Source of the DNA: Agapanthus africanus
Lineage: Eukaryota > Streptophyta > Magnoliopsida > Asparagales > Amaryllidaceae
Assembly: GCA_030015575.1 (NCBI GenBank)
Contig: JASDDO010000006.1
Span: 105,516,045-105,580,044, forward strand
Direction of reading: 5' to 3'
DNA: 64,000 bases
Below are positions 11,769 through 23,475 of this stretch, in pieces. Numbering within the stretch: position 1 is the stretch's first letter; every line of letters starts with the position of its first letter. Made by a program: the position numbers and the translations under genes. Under the pieces are notes generated by a model. It was given only the letters and a program-made list of their open reading frames with translations. It was not told the DNA's origin and ran no database searches.

Positions 11769-13347
11769 TGTAACATTTCAGAAAATATAAAATATTATTT
11801 TTGGAATTTAATATTAAAATAATATTTTTCCCGAAAACTGCCCGATTTACGAAATTGGGGTTTTAAAAAAAGGGTATAAATATATACCAATAATTATGAA
11901 ATAAATAGAAAATAAAATGATTTATTCATTTAAAAATGTATTTAAACGATTTGGCAATTTTAAAATTTATTATATACAGTTTTGATAAAAACCCGATTAG
12001 TGCACTGCTAATCGCGATTAAGCCAAATCCGCATTTCTACAGTTTTTCATGGCCAGTGCACCATGTCATGTTATGTGGTGATTACATGTTGTGTTCTTGT
12101 ATTATTTTGGATATTTTGTGACTTCGGTTTTAAATAAAAAGAAAAGGATAAAAAGAGAAAGGGTAAAAGGGTAATATTGAGAGAGAGTGTGTGGAAATAA
12201 GAGAGAGGAGAGAGAGGGGCAGCCACAAACCCCTTCCCCATTTTTTTCTTTCATCTTCTTCTTCCTCTATTTCCTCCACCTTCACCCCATGATTTCATCT
12301 CAAATCTTTGATAAAACCCCTAATTCTCTTTCACAAAAATTGATCCCCTCTACACCTCTATACATTGGACCAAGAAAAATTAGGTTTTGACAACCTTGAG
12401 GTGCTAGGGTTTTTCTTGGGTTGCCTGATGGAGGTATAAACTCTTCCCTTTAATTTAATTTTAGTTTCCTTGCATTCTTGTGCAGTTTAGAGGTTGATTG
12501 TGTGTGGAATTTTGATCTTGGGAAAACATAGTAAGGGGTTTGAGTGTTTGTTTGAAATTGGTGATGTTGTGGCTGTCAAGGAGACTTGTGAGGTGATTCT
12601 TGACCTGGATTAGAGCTTAGAAACCCAAACACGGATTTAGAAACCACGACTTCGGATAAATGTGTGAATTGTGAGGGTAATTTGGAATCTGGAGCAACCC
12701 CGGGACACTAGAAATGATATTGCAATTACTGGGAGTCGTGCAGGCATCTTGGAAGCTACCACCAAGACCTGAGCCCCATCCCATGTACCCTGGCTGCAGA
12801 TAAATTCAATATGGCCGCAAATTATGTCCAGACTAGGTTGGATTGGCTTCGCATTTGTTCTGGGGTCCCTTTAGATGTAAATTAGACCCTCCATGTATGC
12901 AGAATTGGCCAATTTGGCTTAGGATAAAATCTGGGACCATTTCCATGAGTTGATGCATTGTTTTACGACTTCGTTTTGACTTTATTTTGGTATTTGGTAT
13001 TGTGTTTCCGTCGTGTGGCATTTGTACGTCAACGACCAGGGATAATTTTCTTGTTTTGTATGCATAGCGGTAGGTTTTGACCTATGAGCGAAACCTGTGC
13101 CGTTTTGGTTTTTCCGCCTTGATTTTTAATACGCATTGCGATTGTTTATTATTATAGGTACCTTCGCATGGATTCCGAGGAGACGGAGCATGGTGTCATC
13201 GATTTCGGTAAGCGAAGACTGGGTGAGTGGATCTATATCCACGGAGGAAGTCGGGTGGATGGCGTATAGAACCCCCGCAAAGTTTTAGTGGAAACCGATT
13301 ATAGAATATGGTTAAGGAAACCTAGATTAGGAAACTACGGTTAGAAT
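11769..13347 (+). repeat. T1 5' LTR, first part
   Basis: Aligns closely with 48180-49744 in the 3' LTR. Interrupted at 13347/13348 by CopA-2 and continued at 42181. Includes the TATA-like region and a GA-rich then CT-rich stretch (12120-12300). Confidence 0.88.
11872..11888 (+). promoter_or_regulatory. TATA-like box in T1 5' LTR
   Basis: GGGTATAAATATATACC, kept in all three T1-family LTRs (11872, 48283, 59395). It lies about 105 bp from the LTR start. A promoter role is inference. Confidence 0.45.
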
Positions 13348-15377
13348 TGTTGGATATAGTGCACACAGAGTCAATTATTGGATCACAGGCACGTGATTGC
13401 AATGATTGAGGGAGGACCTATACCGATAGGACAGTCTTACTCAAGATGATAGTATGCTATCTGGTTTATCTTTATCATCGTGCACTTCTTTAGGTGACCT
13501 TACAGGTCACTAATACACGTTGATAGAGCCCTTTGGATTCTTGCTTGACTGCCAGCAGTATGATGGAGATCATATACGTGGGAGCTGGGGTCTATAAGTA
13601 CATCGTTAAAGTGGTCCGTAGTCGTGGGAGTTTCGAGACTCGGCATCGATACGCCATTAGTAGACTAGTGTATACAGTCGAGACCCCGACGAGGGGCGGT
13701 GGCCGGTCTCACAAGCCATTGGTGTCAGTTGGTTCATCTAAGATGTATACAGGTGCTCATTGGGTTATGAGTACACCGGACAGGACTCGCCGGGAACATG
13801 CTAGTTGGTATTATACCTGACGTCAGATAGCAGTTCCCTGGTGACATGTGTACAGGTTAGTTCATCGACCTGAGATCGTCATTTGTATCGTGTGAGTTCC
13901 CACTGTGCTTTGATTACTACCCTACCACGGCTCAATGGAGTCGTGCAAACAGGTTTTAGTTGGGTACAGTCCCGAGCCACATGGAGGCAGTGAGCGGATC
14001 GGCAGAGGTTTCGTCTCTCCCGGTATTGGGGGTGAGATCGTGCTGTGTCTAGGAGAGCCATTACACGAAGTCCTTGGCCAAGGCAGGAGATTTACTGGTA
14101 CGTATTCTAGTAGTATCTCAGGGTGTTCTGGCCTACACTCCGACACGACTTGTACCGCTTTTGGGGGTCTGACTTTTACCAACCCCCTCGGCCCGACATG
14201 CGATGCTCATAGACTAACGGACCGGACTGTACAGATATAGTCACTGACAGGCTCAGTAGGGTGTCAGGATGAGTTCGCTCATCGACATCCCTTTTGGTCA
14301 ATACCTAGTGGCCCGTTACGTACGGCTAGTACCTCTGACGTGCTAGTAGTTAAATCCACAGCCAAAGTATTGACGAGTCTTTAGAGTCCCCCACAGACAG
14401 TTTCTCAAGTTTCGGGTGAAACGTTGTGGAGGCCGTATGATATATGGCAGGGTTCGATCATATACGTGCAGTAGTGCACGGATCATGATCGGGCGGATCA
14501 TACTAGTGGACTTTGGTTTAAGCCGGATCCTAATATTAGATTTGTTATATTATTTTAGTCTCATCGCATTCGCATTCAGTCGGAATGTGGATGCAGGTAT
14601 GTATATAAAGGTGAGGGGTATCCTTGTGATCCGTCACGAGTTACTTTAGATGTTGCCGGATCTTTTTTGTTGGACCAAACATTTGGATTAATGTTTGGAT
14701 GGTGGAAATTATGAGCTAGAATTCATCATGAGATGCATTAAATGTGACATGGACATATATAGTGAGTCATGGTCTCTTTTTTTGTGTAAAATGTCACATT
14801 AGTGTTTGATTTGTGTGTTGAATTGATAAGAGGAGAGAGAGGGGCAGCCATGATATGGTTGTTAGCTCTCATATTATTTTTCTAATTCACTCTCATTTTT
14901 ATCATTCCATCACAAAAGAAAAGAAAGAGAAAAAATTCTTCCTCCTCCTCTTTCTTCTCTTGCTCATAACCTCCATCAATGGCAACACCTTCAACACCCA
15001 TCCATCTCATGGATGCAAGAGACAAAGTGATCACAAACATTCTCTACATTACCTTGGACACATCGGCTAGAACACTTCGTGCCCGAGTTGCTTCGGATGA
15101 AGCGGGAGCCCATAAAAGGAATCGATGATGTGGTGCCCTTTCCGACGAGGAGATCGAGACCGGAGTTGCCGCGAGGAGCTTGGGATGGTGGCCAAAGACC
15201 GAAGGACACGGATCGATCGGTATAGCCTTTCTACCCCTTCTCTTGTTAGCTAGTTGTAGGTTAATAGTTCGATCCGGGTTTTAAGCATACGATAGCGCCG
15301 GTTTCTTTTTTAGAAAATTTTTTCGTTTCCGTATTTTGGCCTCGGAAAGACGGCCGGGGCGCTACCGTACACTTACA
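13348..15377 (+). repeat. CopA-2 5' LTR
   Basis: 2030 bp, starting TGTTGGATATAGTGC and ending ACACTTACA. Shares about its whole length with the CopA-3 LTRs at moderate divergence. The 3' half from about 14690 differs more from CopA-3 than the 5' half. Confidence 0.9.
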
Positions 15378-15390
15378 TGGTATCAGAGCC
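15378..15390 (+). other. Primer binding site of CopA-2 (initiator tRNA-Met type)
   Basis: TGGTATCAGAGCC directly after the LTR end. Confidence 0.93.
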
Positions 15391-15598
15391 ACGCCATTAA
15401 CCTTTACTAGCTTGCTCTAACGTATTTAAAACATCGATCGGCCGAATTTTCCAAAACCGCGATTTCAAAAAGTGCAGTTTCTGTCGAATTTTTTTTGTTG
15501 TCAAAAAAATTTTTGGTCAGTAGCAGAAAATCTGGAAGGCTGTTCTAAGAACACTATAGAAAATTTTTGGTGTGTTGCAGAAAATCAGGAGGGCTGTT
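15391..15598 (+). other. CopA-2 leader stub
   Basis: Matches 38834-39030 of the same element. It contains a short tandem duplication of the GCAGAAAATC(T/A)GGA(A/G)GGCTGTTC segment (about 15525 and 15579). It ends abruptly at the CCGCGG module, where ATH leader sequence begins. Confidence 0.65.
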
Positions 15599-15975
15599 CC
15601 GCGGCCAAACAGGTGCTTATGCCGCGGTTCCGCGGCAAAGGAGTGGAGTTGGACTTCTGGATTTCTTGTATGTGCTGGGTTTGGTGTCCTCTTCTTGTTT
15701 GGAGCCCCTGAATCTTGATTTGCTCATTGGGTTTGCTCCAGAATTTTACAGTAGACCGTTGGTTCCGTCTTGATCAAACGCGGTGTAGCCGCGAGATATG
15801 GGTCTAATTTTCCACGTCTTTGGCACTGAACTTGACCTTCTTTTTATCCTGCACACTTGCACAAAAACTAATCAAAAATAACAAGATGATTTTTACAATA
15901 TATATTTTTTTGTTTTTCGGTTATATTTATATTCTCAAATTAACCCGAAATTACACAAAGAAATAAACTACCGTC
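15599..15975 (-). mobile_element. ATH leader fragment outside the left ATH LTR
   Basis: Collinear with 35925-36301, the leader lying next to the right-hand 5' LTR. Includes the CCGCGG module at 15599-15637. Its presence left of the 3' LTR shows this LTR once served, or was recombined from, a 5' LTR position. Confidence 0.75.
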
Positions 15976-15993
15976 TCCCCGGCAACGGCGCCA
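15976..15993 (-). other. Primer binding site next to left ATH LTR
   Basis: Minus strand reads TGGCGCCGTTGCCGGGGA, the primer site usual in Athila/Tat-type plant Ty3/gypsy elements. It is separated from the LTR by two bases. It is identical to the site at 36302-36319. Confidence 0.85.
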
Positions 15994-15995
15994 TT

Positions 15996-17578
15996 TGATT
16001 GATAGAGTTTTTGCGTGCTTAGTTAATTACCGCAATCAAGACGGTTTCGCTTGGTAGCTAGCCGGTTGAGTACGGGTCTTCTGCAGGGAGATGGGAATCT
16101 TTTTCTATGTGCTTTAACGAGTTAAGTCCAAATGTCCAGGTTTGTTTGAGATTAACCATGTGCTAAAATGTATATAAAGAGAGCTTGTTAGGATTAGGAT
16201 TAGGATTAGGTTAGTTTGAGATAGTAGTCGCTCACTTCTTTCGTTGCCACTCTTAATATCGGTGTTACGGTAATCGGCAACAACGGGGATTAGCACGACC
16301 AGGAAGGAACTTGCGAGTATAAGCTAGGCTTTCCAACGCTTAGTTTCTTCCTTTTGGTCCTTGTCCATCCATTCTTGGCTCTTAGCCTTAACCTCCGGTT
16401 AATTCAACCACAACCGGCCTGGCTAAGGAATCACCGCTATCATGTCGGATAGGGTGCCATAGGGAGCGGATTGTGGTTCAATTAACGGGAGTCTGAATTA
16501 AGATGTTGGACAAGAAAAGAGTGAGAGAGATTTCCTTCTCTCAAACTTTCCTTATCCTACCCTAACAAGTGAGAAACTACTCACCCATTACAAAAAAAGG
16601 AAAATACAACAAAAGGAAGAAGATAGAAAGAAAGAGGTTAGAAGATTACAACTAGTTATTTGAGACCTCATTTTGGCAAGGATCAAGCTTAAGCATCATT
16701 GTTGTTAAGGATAAAGAAAAATAGAAGAAGAAACAAACAAACAACAAATAACAACAACTAGATTAACAAATGAAAATTACAAGCAAATATAATTAACAAG
16801 GTAATAAGACAAGCATGATCAAGAAAAGAACTCTTTTATTCATCACTTCACTCATAAAAGCTCACTACAAGGTTTAATGGAGAAAAGATGAAAAGAGGAA
16901 GAAGAACTACAACATTTGTCCTAAAATTTAACACAAGAATAAGCACACTTCACTTGGCATTGTTCTGGGCTTCTTATACGCAGGAAACTGAATCCCTAGG
17001 GCAACATTCTGACCCAACAAGAAGTTACCAAACTGCCTCCTGAAAAGTGTCAGTTGCCTAGTCAACTCGGCCGCGGATCCGCGGCCGAGTCGCCATGTTG
17101 GCCGCGGATCCGCGGCCATTTAGGGGAGTTGGCTCCTCAATTTTTGAGGGTTTCCTTGTGCAGTTGTTATCTTCAGTGTGGTATACTTGGTTTCTCAGAA
17201 GCTTTTTACATTTCTTCCAGAATTTCAGCAGATCAAAAGGTGATTTGATGTGGATATTTTGCTATGATTTTCTTGAGCTCCGCGTGGATATCTTGGATCT
17301 TGTGTTGACATTGTGCTTTGTGCATGAAAATGACCATTGATTTGCCATTTTGTCAATTAAACTGGTGTGCGGCAACATACAGATAGAGAGTGGAGATTTG
17401 TATTTTATCTGTGGTTAGCAGTAATCCAGAATTTGCCGCGCTTTTCGATGAATTTCACTGTTCAGAGCTGAGAACCTGTAACCTGCAATTATCTAGCAAA
17501 CACGGCTCAAGAGTACCTACCTACAAGCAATGTGATCAAAAATGGGCGGTATAAAAATGCAAAAATCCGATATGAACA
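15996..17578 (-). repeat. ATH 3' LTR
   Basis: 1583 bp, TGATTGATAG...TATGAACA on the plus strand. Bordered by a primer site on its left and a polypurine tract on its right. Contains a GGATTA microsatellite (about 16193-16213) that is shorter in the partner LTR, and two GC-rich palindromes. Confidence 0.9.
17065..17118. other. Two CCGCGG palindromes in ATH LTR
   Basis: A 26-bp perfect palindrome centred on GGATCC (17065-17090, core CGGCCGCGGATCCGCGGCCG) and a 20-bp perfect one (17099-17118, TGGCCGCGGATCCGCGGCCA). In the right LTR the first is intact at 37376-37401 and the second is mutated (about 37409-37428). Both could extrude as hairpins in DNA or RNA. Confidence 0.85.
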
Positions 17579-17593
17579 AATACCCCCAAACTT
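17579..17593 (-). other. Polypurine tract of ATH
   Basis: Minus strand reads ATAAGTTTGGGGGTATT directly before the LTR start TGTTCATATC (the tract and its left border). Typical of Athila/Tat elements. Confidence 0.85.
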
Positions 17594-19343
17594 ATCATTT
17601 GCTCGTCTAGAGAAAAACCAATTTTTTCACAAAAATTCCTAACCTCACTTTCACAGGGAACGCGATTGCACAGAGCATGTGCAACAAGCCGTTAAAATTC
17701 TAGGTGTCCCTAGTAGGAGGAGTGTTGTCTCCTGAGGGTTTTCAGCGGATACTACCCACAAAATCCCGTCAAGCTAGTTTTGCGAAATAACTATGATTCA
17801 AATCCTAAGGTTTTGTTTTAAAAATAACAATTCTATTATCCAAATTCTAGATTATCGAAACTTTATTTTTCACACCTCACTTCTTATTTAACTTAAGATT
17901 TTATATGTCTTTACGTGCAGTGCAAATAGTGTCGTTAAGTTTCAGAAGGTTCGATTAAAGTCATTATGTCACAAAATAAAGCCCAGATAAAAATTTAAAA
18001 AGGATCACATAAGTTTTATAAAGAGTTAAGTATTTTTCAAGTTTCGTTTTCCAGTAAGATTTCAATTTAAGAATTTCTATCTTCCTTAACAGGAAACTAG
18101 GTCTTATTTTTCACTCCACCTTTTTCTTGTTTTCATTTCATACACACCTTTGTGAACGTGCAATAGTCTTTATCATAGAATAAAACCTTCATATCTCCGC
18201 TAGAAATATTTTTTTTTATAAAAACACGTCTTTTGTCAAGATTATTCTCACACAAAGAACCGTTAGGAATTTTAACTCGGAGAGAACACTTGCTTGACTT
18301 TGTTTAAATCTGGACTTTCTAGGCTTCTTAACGAGCTTTAGGCCAATGCACCCAAACCAATTGGCTTTAGAGCATTAGGTGTAGAGACACCCCAGCGGAC
18401 TTAATTACTCAAGTTACATAGGCCCAAAAACAAAAGACAATTTAGCGTGAAAATCATGACGATTTAATGCGAACGGAGATATAACCGGTAGTTCAATTAA
18501 TTTTTTTTTTTTTGGATAAAAGACGTGTTTAGTAGGCTAGGTGTGTAATCATTCCAATCAAGTTTCAGATGGGTTATTTTTCAGAATTAGTTCCAATTAA
18601 GGCATCAATAATATCCCTTCATATCCGCTTCACTTCATAAACTATTCTTGATATTACTTATTTCAGAACAAACCTATTTGATCCTCAAAAAATAATTTAT
18701 CCATTTAAAAGTTTTCAGACATAATAGACTTGTCATCTAATTTTCAAAACTCACGACACCTGCAGTGTGATGTAAAGACGTATATCAGCTATAGTTAACT
18801 TCAAAGGAGAGTTATCTTTCAGGTTTTCAAAATCTAAAAATAAGATTTAGTTATTCTTATCTTTTCAAACAAAACCGTCGAAATGTTGAAACTGAGTTCT
18901 CCCACTAGCTAACTTGACGAAAAAGTTTTTATGATTTTAGAAAATTTTCTGATTTTTATGGATATTAGTATGCAGATGCAAAATATACATATGAATGCGA
19001 AGGTTAGAAATGCGTACCGAGCGTACCCCCAAACTTAAACTGGACATTGTCCTCACTTTCTTTGCATGGAAAAATTATTGAAGGGTCAAAATTGTCGGTT
19101 ATATATATACATTTTTTTATAATTTTTTTAAAAAGAAAATAGTTAAAAAAGGATATGCACGGGACAAGAATATCCACATATATATACAAAATGGTATATA
19201 CATACCCCCAAACTTATTTGAAACGGTGTCCACTGTTTTGGCTGGATAACCGAAGTTTGGTGGTAGGCAGAGGAAGATTATGCACGGTAAACCGGCTCCT
19301 GTAAGACCAGGAGCTCATCTGTTGGTTCAGCGCTAACGTACGG
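17594..19343 (-). other. ATH 3' non-coding region
   Basis: About 1.75 kb between the end of pol and the 3' LTR with no credible frame (longest about 60 codons). No envelope-like gene is visible, though some Athila relatives have one here. Two further purine tracts identical in core to the PPT (TAAGTTTGGGGGTA) lie at about 19023-19036 and 19203-19216. Confidence 0.6.
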
Positions 19344-20480
19344 TTACAGTCTGTGTCCGTTTACTTTGAAAAATGAACAGTCTTTTGGATTCTCCAAATC
19401 CACTGTGCCTTGTGGATACACATTCCGCACAAAAAATGGCCCTTTCCAGCGAGATCTGAGCTTTCATGAATGGAAATGTAGCCGGGTGTCGTAAAGCAGT
19501 ACCTGTTGACCAGGTGCGAAGGTTTTGCGCAAAATGTGTTTATCGTGAAATACCTTCGTTCGTTTCTTAACGACAACCGCTTTTTCGTAAGCCTCATCCC
19601 GAAGCTCACTCAATTCGTTCAACTGCAGCTTCCGATGGCTGCCCGCATCTTCGAGAGAAAAATTCAGCTCCTTTATCGCCCAAAATGCGCGATACACTAT
19701 TTCCACTGGAAGGTGGCAAGCCTTTACGTAAAAAAGATGATAAGTAAACATGCAAAGATCGGTCTTATAAGAGGTTCGAAAAGCCCAAAGGGCATCGGTG
19801 AGTTTTAGAGACCAATCCTTACGGTTCTTGGAAACCGTCTTCTCCAATATCTGCTTGATTTGCCGATTTGAAACATCGGCCTACCCACATGTTTGGGGGT
19901 GGTAGGGCATGGATAGCTTATGATTAATGGAATATTTCCGCATCAAGGCCTCGAAAGTCTTATTAAAGAAGTGAGTTCCATTGTCTCTAATGATCGCTCG
20001 GGGGTGCCCAAACCGGAAGAAAATGTTTTCCTTAAGAAATCTAACGACAACCTAGTTGTCGTTAGTCCGGCTGGGCACAGCCTCGACCGACTTAGAGACA
20101 TAATCAACAGCGAGAAGGATGTACAAGTTCCCAAAAGAGCTGGGAAACAGCCCCATAAAATCAATCCCCCAAATATCGAAAATCTCCTCAACCAAGATTG
20201 GTTGGAGCGGCATCTCATTTCTCCTGGATATCCGGCCCAAGTGTTGGCACCGGGAGCAAGTCTTGCAGTAGTCATGAGCGTCATTGAAGAGTTGTGGCCA
20301 GTAGAAACCACACTGCAAGATCTTCTTGGCTGTCTTTCTACGGCCAAAATGCCCGCCACATGCTTGATCGTGGCAAAATGACAGCACACTCTTGAATTCA
20401 TTGTTAGGGACACACTGACGAATAATCTGATCGGGACAGTACTTGAACAGATAGGGTTCGTCCCAGTAAAAGTGTTTTAC
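19344..20480 (-). pseudogene. ATH integrase region (broken pol 3' part)
   Basis: Same frame as the PR-RT-RH part, interrupted by stop codons at 20052-20054, 19881-19883, 19464-19466 and 19344-19346 (the last may be near the natural end). Integrase would insert the cDNA into the genome. Visible are the HHCC zinc finger (H and H at about residues 6 and 13 after 20387, then CKTCSRC), the first catalytic Asp in GIDFMG and the second in IIRDNGTH. The third catalytic residue, normally Glu in the NREIKQ context, is Gln here (codon 19860-19862). The C-terminal part around 19530-19560 has the PGQQVLLY motif. Non-functional on two grounds. Confidence 0.85.
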
Positions 20481-22868
20481 TTAGGATAAGAATCGAAGTC
20501 TGTCCTGACTTGACCATTCAGTCGGTAGTAATCCTGTGGCCAAATAGTTAACAATATCTGCGAACCAGGGTTCGCAAGATACTGTCAAGAGCCGTTCATC
20601 CGGAGAAACGTCGTTGATCGGAATTTGAAGCGACGACGAAGATGGAAGTCGTGGGAGATGGTCAGCGACTACGTTTTCACATCCTCTTTTGTCCTTGATG
20701 ACTTGGTCAAACTCTTGCAGCAAGAGGATCCAACGTATCGGCTGAGATTTTGCATCCTTCTTTGCAAAAAGATGGCGTAGAGCAGAATAGTCCGTGTAGA
20801 CGATGACTGGAGAGACGATGAGGTAGGGCCTGAACTTTTCTAAAGCAAATACAACAGCCAAGAATTCCTTCTCGGTTGTTGTATAGTTCTGTTGGGCGTC
20901 GTTCAGGGTTCGGCTAGCATAATAGATTACTTGCAGCATCTTGTCGATGTGTTGTCCAAGGACAACACCGATGGCAAAGTCGGATGCATCGCACATAATC
21001 TCAAATGGGTGCGTCCAGTCAGGAGAAGAAAGAACGGGAGCAGAAGTGAGTGAGCTTTTTAATGACTCGAATGCAGTCACACAGCTCGAGTTGAAGTCGA
21101 ATGTCGTGTCCTTGGGCAGCAAAAGAGTCAAGGGCCTAGCAATCTTGCTAAAGTCCTTGATGAACCGTCTATAGAAACCGACATGGCCAAGGAAGGCTCG
21201 GATGTCTCTGACGCATCTGGGAGGAGGGAGATTGGAAATGACTTCAATCTTTGCTTTATCTACCTCAATGCCATTTTGTGAAATGATATGTCCTAAGACA
21301 ATACCTTCGTGCACCATGAAGTGGCACTTCTCCCAATTTAAAGTGAGGTTCCTGTCCTTACACCGGGTAAGGACAGCGTCGAGATGCAGCAAACACTCAT
21401 CAAAGGAATCGCCGAAAATGGAGAAATCATCTATGAAGATCTCCAAGAATTTTTCCACCATGTCTGAGAAGATTCCCATCATACACCGCTGGAAGGTAGC
21501 GGGCGCATTGCATAACCCAAAGGACATGCGACGATATGCAAACGTGCAGAAAGGACAAGTGAATGTGGTCTTGTCCTGGTCTTTTTCGGCGATGGGATTC
21601 TGATTATAGCCGGAGTAGCCATCAAGAAAGCAGTAGTACTCGTGTCCAGCCAATCGTTCAAGCATTTGGTCAATGAAAGGTAGTGGAAAGTGGTCTTTCC
21701 GCGTTGCGGCGTTGAGTTTTCTGTAATCGATGCATACGCGCCACCCAATCTGGGCGCGAGTAGAGATTAACTCGTTCGCCTCGTTGGTTATGACCGTTAT
21801 GCCTGATTTCTTAGGGACAACGTGAATGGGGCTAACCCACTGGCTATCAGAGATAGGGTAAATGATACCACTATCTAGACACTTTACGATCTCCTTTTTC
21901 ACAGCATCCTTCATGACTGGATTGAGTCGCCTTTGTGGATCCTTGGCTGGTTTGGCATCATCCATCAGATGAATGTGATGTTCAACGATCAGGGGACTAA
22001 TCCCCTTGATGTCCTCCATTGACCAGCCAAAAGCTTGACTATTGCTGTGCAAGACCGTCAGAAGGGCTTTCTCTTGTTCTGGAGCTAGAGAAGCCGAGAT
22101 GATAACAGGAAGGGTCTCGTTCTCACCCAAGTAAGCGTACTGAACGTGAGACAGCAATGGCTTGAGTTCGAGCGTAAGAGGTGAAACGATTGAAGGCAAG
22201 GTTGGTGAAAAGGTCTCGAACTTAAAGGATTCCAGCAAAGGTTCAAAATGAGTGTAATCGACCGAGTTGGATGGTTCAGGTAATTCATCAGGAAATTCGA
22301 AGGATTCAAACTCGGGTGCTGACTGGCTAAGATCGTTCGAGAAAGTGAAACACTCGTAGTCATTGTTGGGCGTAGAAGCAGCAGCAGGTTCAAAGAGGAA
22401 CGCACTAGTGGCGTCAAGATTGCTGTGATTGAACAAAAACTCCTCGAATTCACAGTCCTCCGGGGTGATCTCCAGGATTGAACAAACATCTAGTATATGA
22501 GCATTAGGTTCAGAGGGCTGATTCCCCAACCTGAAAATGTTGAGTTCAATTGTCATGTTTCCAAAAGATAGGTTCATCGAACCATTTCGACAATTGATCA
22601 CAGCATTTGAGGTTGCAAGGAATGGGCGACCGAGTATCACCGGAATTTGATTCCGGGGGTTAGCTACAGGCTGTGTGTCTAAAATAATGAAGTCAATGGG
22701 GAATATGAAGCCCCCAACCTTCATTAATACATCCTCTAGCTCACCCATAGGATGGGTGATTGATCGGTCGGCCATTTGGAGAGTACAGTGTGTGGGTTTC
22801 AGCTCTCCTACACCTAATTGCTCATATACTGAGTACGGAAGCAGGTTAACACTGGCACCAAGATCCAA
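20481..22868 (-). pseudogene. ATH protease, reverse transcriptase and RNase H (795-codon open stretch of broken pol)
   Basis: Long uninterrupted stretch of the Ty3/gypsy polyprotein. Protease begins at once with DLGAS (residues 2-6; a Leu replaces the usual Ser/Thr, as seen in Athila relatives), with ILGRPFLAT near residue 80. RT covers about residues 350-520, with the CIDYRKLN motif and FIDD as the catalytic box (Asp pair at 480-481). RNase H begins near residue 620 with CDASDFAIG (first Asp about 627). The frame stops at 20481-20483, where related proteins continue into integrase. Upstream coding DNA is in another frame (frameshift about 22925-22945), so the Met at 22868 is not the real start. 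Confidence 0.92.
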
Positions 22869-23475
22869 AAGTACGCGGTTAATGTTCTTATCCCCAATGG
22901 TAATAGAAATCGTAGGACAGCCAGGGTCCTTCCGTTTTTGAGGTAAAGATTGGTAAGAGCATCACTCACGGCACTAGCTAAGAAAACTTTCTTGGGTACG
23001 TGAGATTTCCTCTTTTTCATGCACAAGTCCTTTAAGATTTTTGCGTAAGAAGGGACTTGTTGGACAACATCTAAAAGGGGAATGTTGATGTGAACCTGCT
23101 TAAACAACTCAAGAATCTTCTCCATTTGTGGATTTTGTTTATTCGACCTCAACCGGTTTGGAAATGGAACGTTTTTGAAATTGGTTGAGTCCAATGTTTA
23201 TGGAGGAGATTGTGGAGTTGGGATGGATCACAGAGCCGGAGTGAGATGTGGGTCCGTTCAGAGCAGAAGAAGAAGAGCATTTTGAAGAATGAAGAAAAGG
23301 CTCAGAAGATGAGGAAGGAGAAGAAGAAGACGAAGCGGCCGGGGTGTCATTATCCCCAATTGTTGTGCCGATGTTGTTGTGCAGCATCCTTCCAGATCTC
23401 AATGTAGTCACGGCACTCACATTATGGTTCTGTTGTTCAAGAGCAATATGCACATTATGTGGGTGACCATGATTT
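22869..23475 (-). pseudogene. ATH gag-pol linker and protease N-terminal part (frameshifted)
   Basis: Two overlapping minus-strand frames, 22814-23194 and 23139-23453. The second holds NVSAVTTLRSGR and a serine-rich linker. The first holds VPFPNRL, QVHINIPLLD and VPSYAKILKDLC, all hallmarks of the region just before Athila protease. At least two frame changes separate them from each other and from the protease frame. CopA-3 interrupts the frame at 23475/23476; the coding frame resumes at about 33432 with one copy of the target duplication removed. Confidence 0.82.

Noticed and set aside
15378-15390. Possible tRNA-related sequence at TGGTATCAGAGCC sites
   Set aside because: These 13-nt matches are retrotransposon primer sites adjoining LTR ends; no cloverleaf surrounds them.
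17594-19343. Possible envelope-like gene downstream of ATH pol
   Set aside because: Known in some Athila relatives, but here no frame exceeds about 60 codons on the sense strand and no membrane-type stretch is visible.
19920-20413. Open frames of 153 and 156 codons overlapping the integrase region
   Set aside because: They are in other frames than the integrase (one on the opposite strand) and show no domain; shadows of the real pol frame.
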